Of a DNA stretch of 64,000 bases, positions 61,333-64,000 are shown piece by piece. This DNA comes from Toxorhynchites rutilus septentrionalis (taxonomy: Eukaryota > Arthropoda > Insecta > Diptera > Culicidae), in the NCBI RefSeq assembly GCF_029784135.1, contig NC_073745.1:56561705-56625704 (forward strand), written 5' to 3'. Under the pieces are notes generated by a model that was not told the origin of the DNA, did not search any database, and saw nothing but the letters and a program-made list of their open reading frames with translations. Positions within the stretch are counted from its first letter, which is position 1. Each line of letters opens with the position of its first letter. Position numbers and translations under genes: made by a program.

Positions 61333-61348
61333 GGTTCTGAAAAGAACC
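61333..61348 (-). terminator. Orphan histone-type 3' stem-loop
   Basis: Minus strand reads GGTTCTTTTCAGAACC: a perfect six-pair stem with TTTC loop, the histone mRNA signature. No histone coding sequence is recognisable just upstream (61349-61900), so the gene has been lost or is too decayed to see. Confidence 0.6.
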
Positions 61349-62079
61349 TTTTGCGTTTTTTTTTACAAACTTGATTCTTGATTTTTTTTCTAAAGGCTTT
61401 GTACTTATTAAATGTTCAACGCCGAGCATCTTTCGGCGTATGCACATATCGTACAATCAAAATGATGGCTGTGATAGGGAATGCATAGGTGGTCATCAGC
61501 TCATTCACTATCATATATTTCACTATTGAGCAGATTATCGGACCTTAAACTGTGGTTTCGGAGACGAATAAATTGTAAGATTTGTAGTCTCCGCAAACAA
61601 AATAAATAAAAATGAAACAGAACTGAGGTTTTGGAGACGAACTCCACGATCTGTCGAGAAATAAACGAAATAAACTATAAGCGTTCTGAAAAGCCAACAG
61701 TAAATAAAGGGACGGATGACCTTTGGATTAAAGTCCTTTAAAATAAGAACAGAGCAGCAGGAAATACATAGCTCATCATGTTGCTCCTTAGTTATTCATC
61801 TATACAATGCAGATGTAACGTCCGTCAATTTTCAACATCAGTTATCATCCAAAGAAAGCAGTTCTTGCTACCGAGAAATTTCGTTAATGCCATCCTGCAT
61901 ACAATGTGTTGTAATTTGAAGCCACTTTTAATTCGGAAACCATGTATGGGTTTGTGAAAACTGAATGATCAATTTAAAAGACCTCAGTCACCAATAAGCT
62001 CAAGAACAATGTCACTTTAGAATGCATTGTGAAATGTATTGTGAAAAACTTTTAATAACTCTTCATTGAACGGTTCAAT
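61349..62079. other. Spacer including H2A 3' flank
   Basis: From about 61925 to 62079 it is a diverged copy of 63305-63511 (AATAAGCTCA, TTTAGAATGCATTG). It is therefore the downstream flank of the H2A relic. The rest is unclassified. Confidence 0.55.
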
Positions 62080-62095
62080 GGCCCTGAAAAGCGCC
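62080..62095 (-). terminator. Histone mRNA 3' stem-loop (H2A relic 1)
   Basis: Minus strand reads GGCGCTTTTCAGGGCC, stem of six with one mismatch, TTTC loop. Confidence 0.8.
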
Positions 62096-62420
62096 GTGGT
62101 TTACGGTGGCTGGTTTTGCCACCAAAGCAGTCTGTATAAACAAACTTTTTCCTTCTTCTACCTGCTGCCGTTTTGCAATTGCGTTTGTCACTCGCTGAAA
62201 CTAGTTGTTGCCACCGAACCGAATGTGCTCTGTTCTGTAGGCGGGTTTTCTTATTGTCGTGAGCAGCTTTGCAAGCCAACTCGAGCACTCCGGCGGCCGA
62301 ATTTCTAAAACCGTTATTAGGTATACTGGTGCTCCGGCACCAATCCGTTGATGCGATGTGATGTGAAACGATGCCATACAACCACACGGATTTACGGTAT
62401 ATACGAATGATATATTTTTC
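62096..62420 (-). pseudogene. H2A: Histone H2A pseudogene 1
   Basis: On the minus strand, GAGAPVYL and then, one frame over, AAGVLELACKAAHDNKKTR match the H2A histone fold (H2A has GAGAPVYL and EVLELAGNAARDNKKTR). This unambiguous core covers about 62235-62350. Upstream of it the N-terminal tail is replaced or too decayed to align. Downstream, the C-terminal third is replaced by sequence also present in the second H2A relic. The gene is transcribed away from the H2B relic at 62611, the divergent arrangement of insect H2A/H2B pairs. Confidence 0.85.
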
Positions 62421-62610
62421 AGCGGGTCCGCGCGTTTTGTACTTTGGCGGTACACGCTCACAGGATAGAGATAAATCAGCAGACTCAGCCAAAGGGGCGA
62501 GTCCAACGAGACGAACGAATGAGCGTTAAAAGGCAGCGATGGCAAAAATATACATTCATTACGATTTGTTCGCTCGTTGGATTCACATGCAGTTGTTTCT
62601 AACAAACACG
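62421..62610. promoter_or_regulatory. Decayed divergent H2A/H2B intergenic region
   Basis: Lies between the two divergent histone relics, where their shared promoter would be. GATTTGTTCGCTCGTTGG and TTCACATGCAGTTG precede the H2B start position. No clean TATA box is visible. Confidence 0.45.
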
Positions 62611-62971
62611 AAGGTACCGAAGACTAGTGGAATAATGGAAAAGCCGCCAAAAAGTTCGGCACGGCGCAGAAGAATATCTCGGAAACCGACAAGAGGGAGA
62701 AGAAGGAATCATATGCTATCTACATCATAAGGTGCTGAATCAGGATCATTCCGACACCGGTTTCTCATCGAAGGCGATGAGCGTCATGAGCTTCGTCAAT
62801 GCATCTTTGAGCGTATCGTAGCGGAAGCCCCGGGTCTGACCCACTACAATAAACGGTCAACCATTACGGCGTGGGAAATTCAGATCGCAATCAGTCTGTT
62901 GCTGCCCGGTGAACTTGCATGCGGTTTCCGAAGGTACCAAAGCGGTGAAGAAGTATACCAGCTCCAAATAA
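62611..62971 (+). pseudogene. H2B: Histone H2B pseudogene
   Basis: Nucleosome core protein, dead here. The first codon reads AAG where ATG is expected, followed by VPKTSG. Stretches in several frames match H2B along its length: AQKNIS region (CGCAGAAGAATATCTC), ESYAIYI (ATCATATGCTATCTACATC), SSKAMS, then [20 protein letters not shown] and SLLLPGELA. The last 17 codons encode [17 protein letters not shown] and end in TAA at 62969-62971. At least four small indels separate these blocks. A textbook histone stem-loop is 43 bases downstream. Confidence 0.95.
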
Positions 62972-63014
62972 AGAGCGTTTTCCGACTGCTGATTCGGAAG
63001 CAAACACTAAAAAG

Positions 63015-63030
63015 GGTCCTTTTCAGGACC
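63015..63030 (+). terminator. Histone mRNA 3' stem-loop (H2B relic)
   Basis: GGTCCTTTTCAGGACC, perfect six-pair stem, TTTC loop, followed by ACACA as in functional genes. Confidence 0.92.
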
Positions 63031-63511
63031 ACACAATCATCTTTAATCTAAAGAGTTTATTGTTTTGTTATCACTCGATGTACCCATCTTGTTCGGCTAA
63101 ACCTTCCTGTTTAGGGATTGCGTTTGCCACTCGCCACAGGATTCACAGTTGGAAAACTTCTTCCCATCCTGCTTGGGACGTGTTGAGTCATAACTTGGAC
63201 CCCGACCTCCATGTTTACAAAAATGTCCAACTAAATATGTCGCATTACTGGTCCGTCCAATTAGCTAAATGTCGAACTAAATGTAAATTAATGTACTTTC
63301 AATCTGGAAGCAATTTAAGAATTTGTGAAAATTGAATAATCGAGAAAGTCTCCAACCATCAATAAGCTCAGCACAACTGTCAAATTCTCAAACTCATCAT
63401 ATTCTGGCAAACAAATTAAGAAAAAATCAATTTGTGTCTAATTATTATTTTGGATAATATTTTAGAATGCATTGAACTGTATTTCGTAAACTCTTTTTTG
63501 AAAGGTTTAAT
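63031..63511. other. Spacer between histone relic units
   Basis: Includes the 3' flank shared with 61925-62079. The frame at 63060-63335 includes a fragment resembling the H2A-downstream segment (TTTAGGGATTGCGTTTGCCACTCGCC) and is not a gene. Confidence 0.5.
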
Positions 63512-63527
63512 GGCCCTGATAAGCGCC
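63512..63527 (-). terminator. Histone mRNA 3' stem-loop (H2A relic 2), mutated loop
   Basis: Minus strand reads GGCGCTTATCAGGGCC: same as relic 1 except TTAT for TTTT, damaging the conserved loop. Confidence 0.75.
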
Positions 63528-63960
63528 GTGTTTTATGGAATGGTTCCAATTTAGAAAACTTAGTACTCGTGGTTTTGAAAAAAACCATTTCGAACGCCCT
63601 CGATGCCGCCTTGTTCTGGATTTGCCACCAAAGCAGTTTGTATAAAGAACAAACTTTTTTCTTCCGCTACCTGCTGTCGTTTTGCGATTGCGTTTGCCAC
63701 TCGCCACTCGCTGCAACTGCCTGTTGTTGTCTTGATGTCCACCGAACCGAATGTGTTCTGTTCCGAATGCGGGTTTTCTTATCGTCGCGAGCAGCTTTGT
63801 CAGCCGATCACTTTGGCGGCCGAAACTATATAACGTCGCCTAGGTGCACTGGTACTAACGCGCTCGGCCTAGCTACCCTTGCGGGGAACTCCAGATCAAC
63901 ACGGTTCGAGCGGGGTTTTGCCTTTCCCTTCATTTTTCCTCCTTTACCATGTCCAGACAT
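63528..63960 (-). pseudogene. H2A: Histone H2A pseudogene 2
   Basis: The ATG at 63958-63960 (minus) opens an excellent H2A N-terminus: MSGHGKGGKMKGKAK, then RSNR and LEFP. A deletion of about 25 bases follows (VGRIHRLL region). Nucleotides then match GNYAERVGAGAPVYL with several changes and a stop, and the ELAGNAARDNKKTR segment (GCTGCTCGCGACGATAAGAA). The C-terminal third is replaced by the same foreign-looking segment as in relic 1. The stem-loop positions of the two H2A relics are 1432 bp apart, the apparent repeat period. Its H2B partner would lie beyond the window. Confidence 0.93.
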
Positions 63961-64000
63961 GGCTGCTTGGGTTGGTTTGTTGATGTGTTGTGATGCGAAC

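Noticed and set aside
62066..62308. Plus-strand protein over the H2A relic
   Set aside because: Antisense to a clear H2A pseudogene and without any domain of its own.

Overview
This is repeat-dominated nuclear DNA from an insect, most likely a culicine mosquito of the Aedes type. Three things point there: transposase relics with DD37E spacing (the ITmD37E family was described from mosquitoes), tRNA-derived SINE heads of the kind common in Aedes, and a BEL/Pao retrotransposon beside insect-type replication-dependent histone genes. There is no bacterial or organellar gene organisation. I see no intact host protein-coding gene; nearly every protein-like reading frame is transposon-derived, a broken histone gene, or translated simple repeat.

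Layout. 0.2-2.4 kb: a GTTATA hexamer array split by a pogo-like MITE, itself split by an ITmD37E element. 2.4-9.3 kb: a tRNA-type SINE, a decayed pogo-type element holding a short Helitron, a (TA)n array and a DD41D mariner-like element. 9.3-23 kb: mostly unclassified intergenic or intronic DNA with AT-rich low-complexity sequence (15.4-17.8 kb), GC-richer unique islands (12.2-13.5, 20.3-21.9 kb) and another pogo-like MITE. 23.2-26.3 kb: a reverse-oriented Helitron interrupted by a Jockey-like fragment and a 5'-truncated RNase H-bearing LINE. 26.7-34.2 kb: a near-complete young BEL/Pao element with 523-bp LTRs, a 5-bp target-site duplication, gag and pol.

34.3-42.7 kb: unique DNA, two H3 histone pseudogenes with relic 3' stem-loops, a MITE, a second ITmD37E copy and another pogo-like MITE. 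42.7-48.1 kb: a tandem duplication whose two units each end in a kilobase-scale pure CTTCTC array. 48.1-60 kb: LINE and Helitron fragments, a mariner relic, long inverted-repeat (foldback) elements and a SINE. 60-64 kb: a dispersed repeat, a SINE, an orphan histone stem-loop, then a divergent H2A/H2B pseudogene pair and the start of a second copy (H2A).

The most informative signal is a decayed histone cluster: five histone pseudogenes and six histone-type 3' stem-loops between 37 and 64 kb, with disabling lesions shared between copies, so dead units were themselves duplicated. The second is a recurring ACGTAG-nn-CTACGT palindrome, about ten times in the window, some of them upstream of promoter-like sequence. 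Nothing here convincingly looks like a new biological system. Family assignments rest on motif reading by eye; no search was run.
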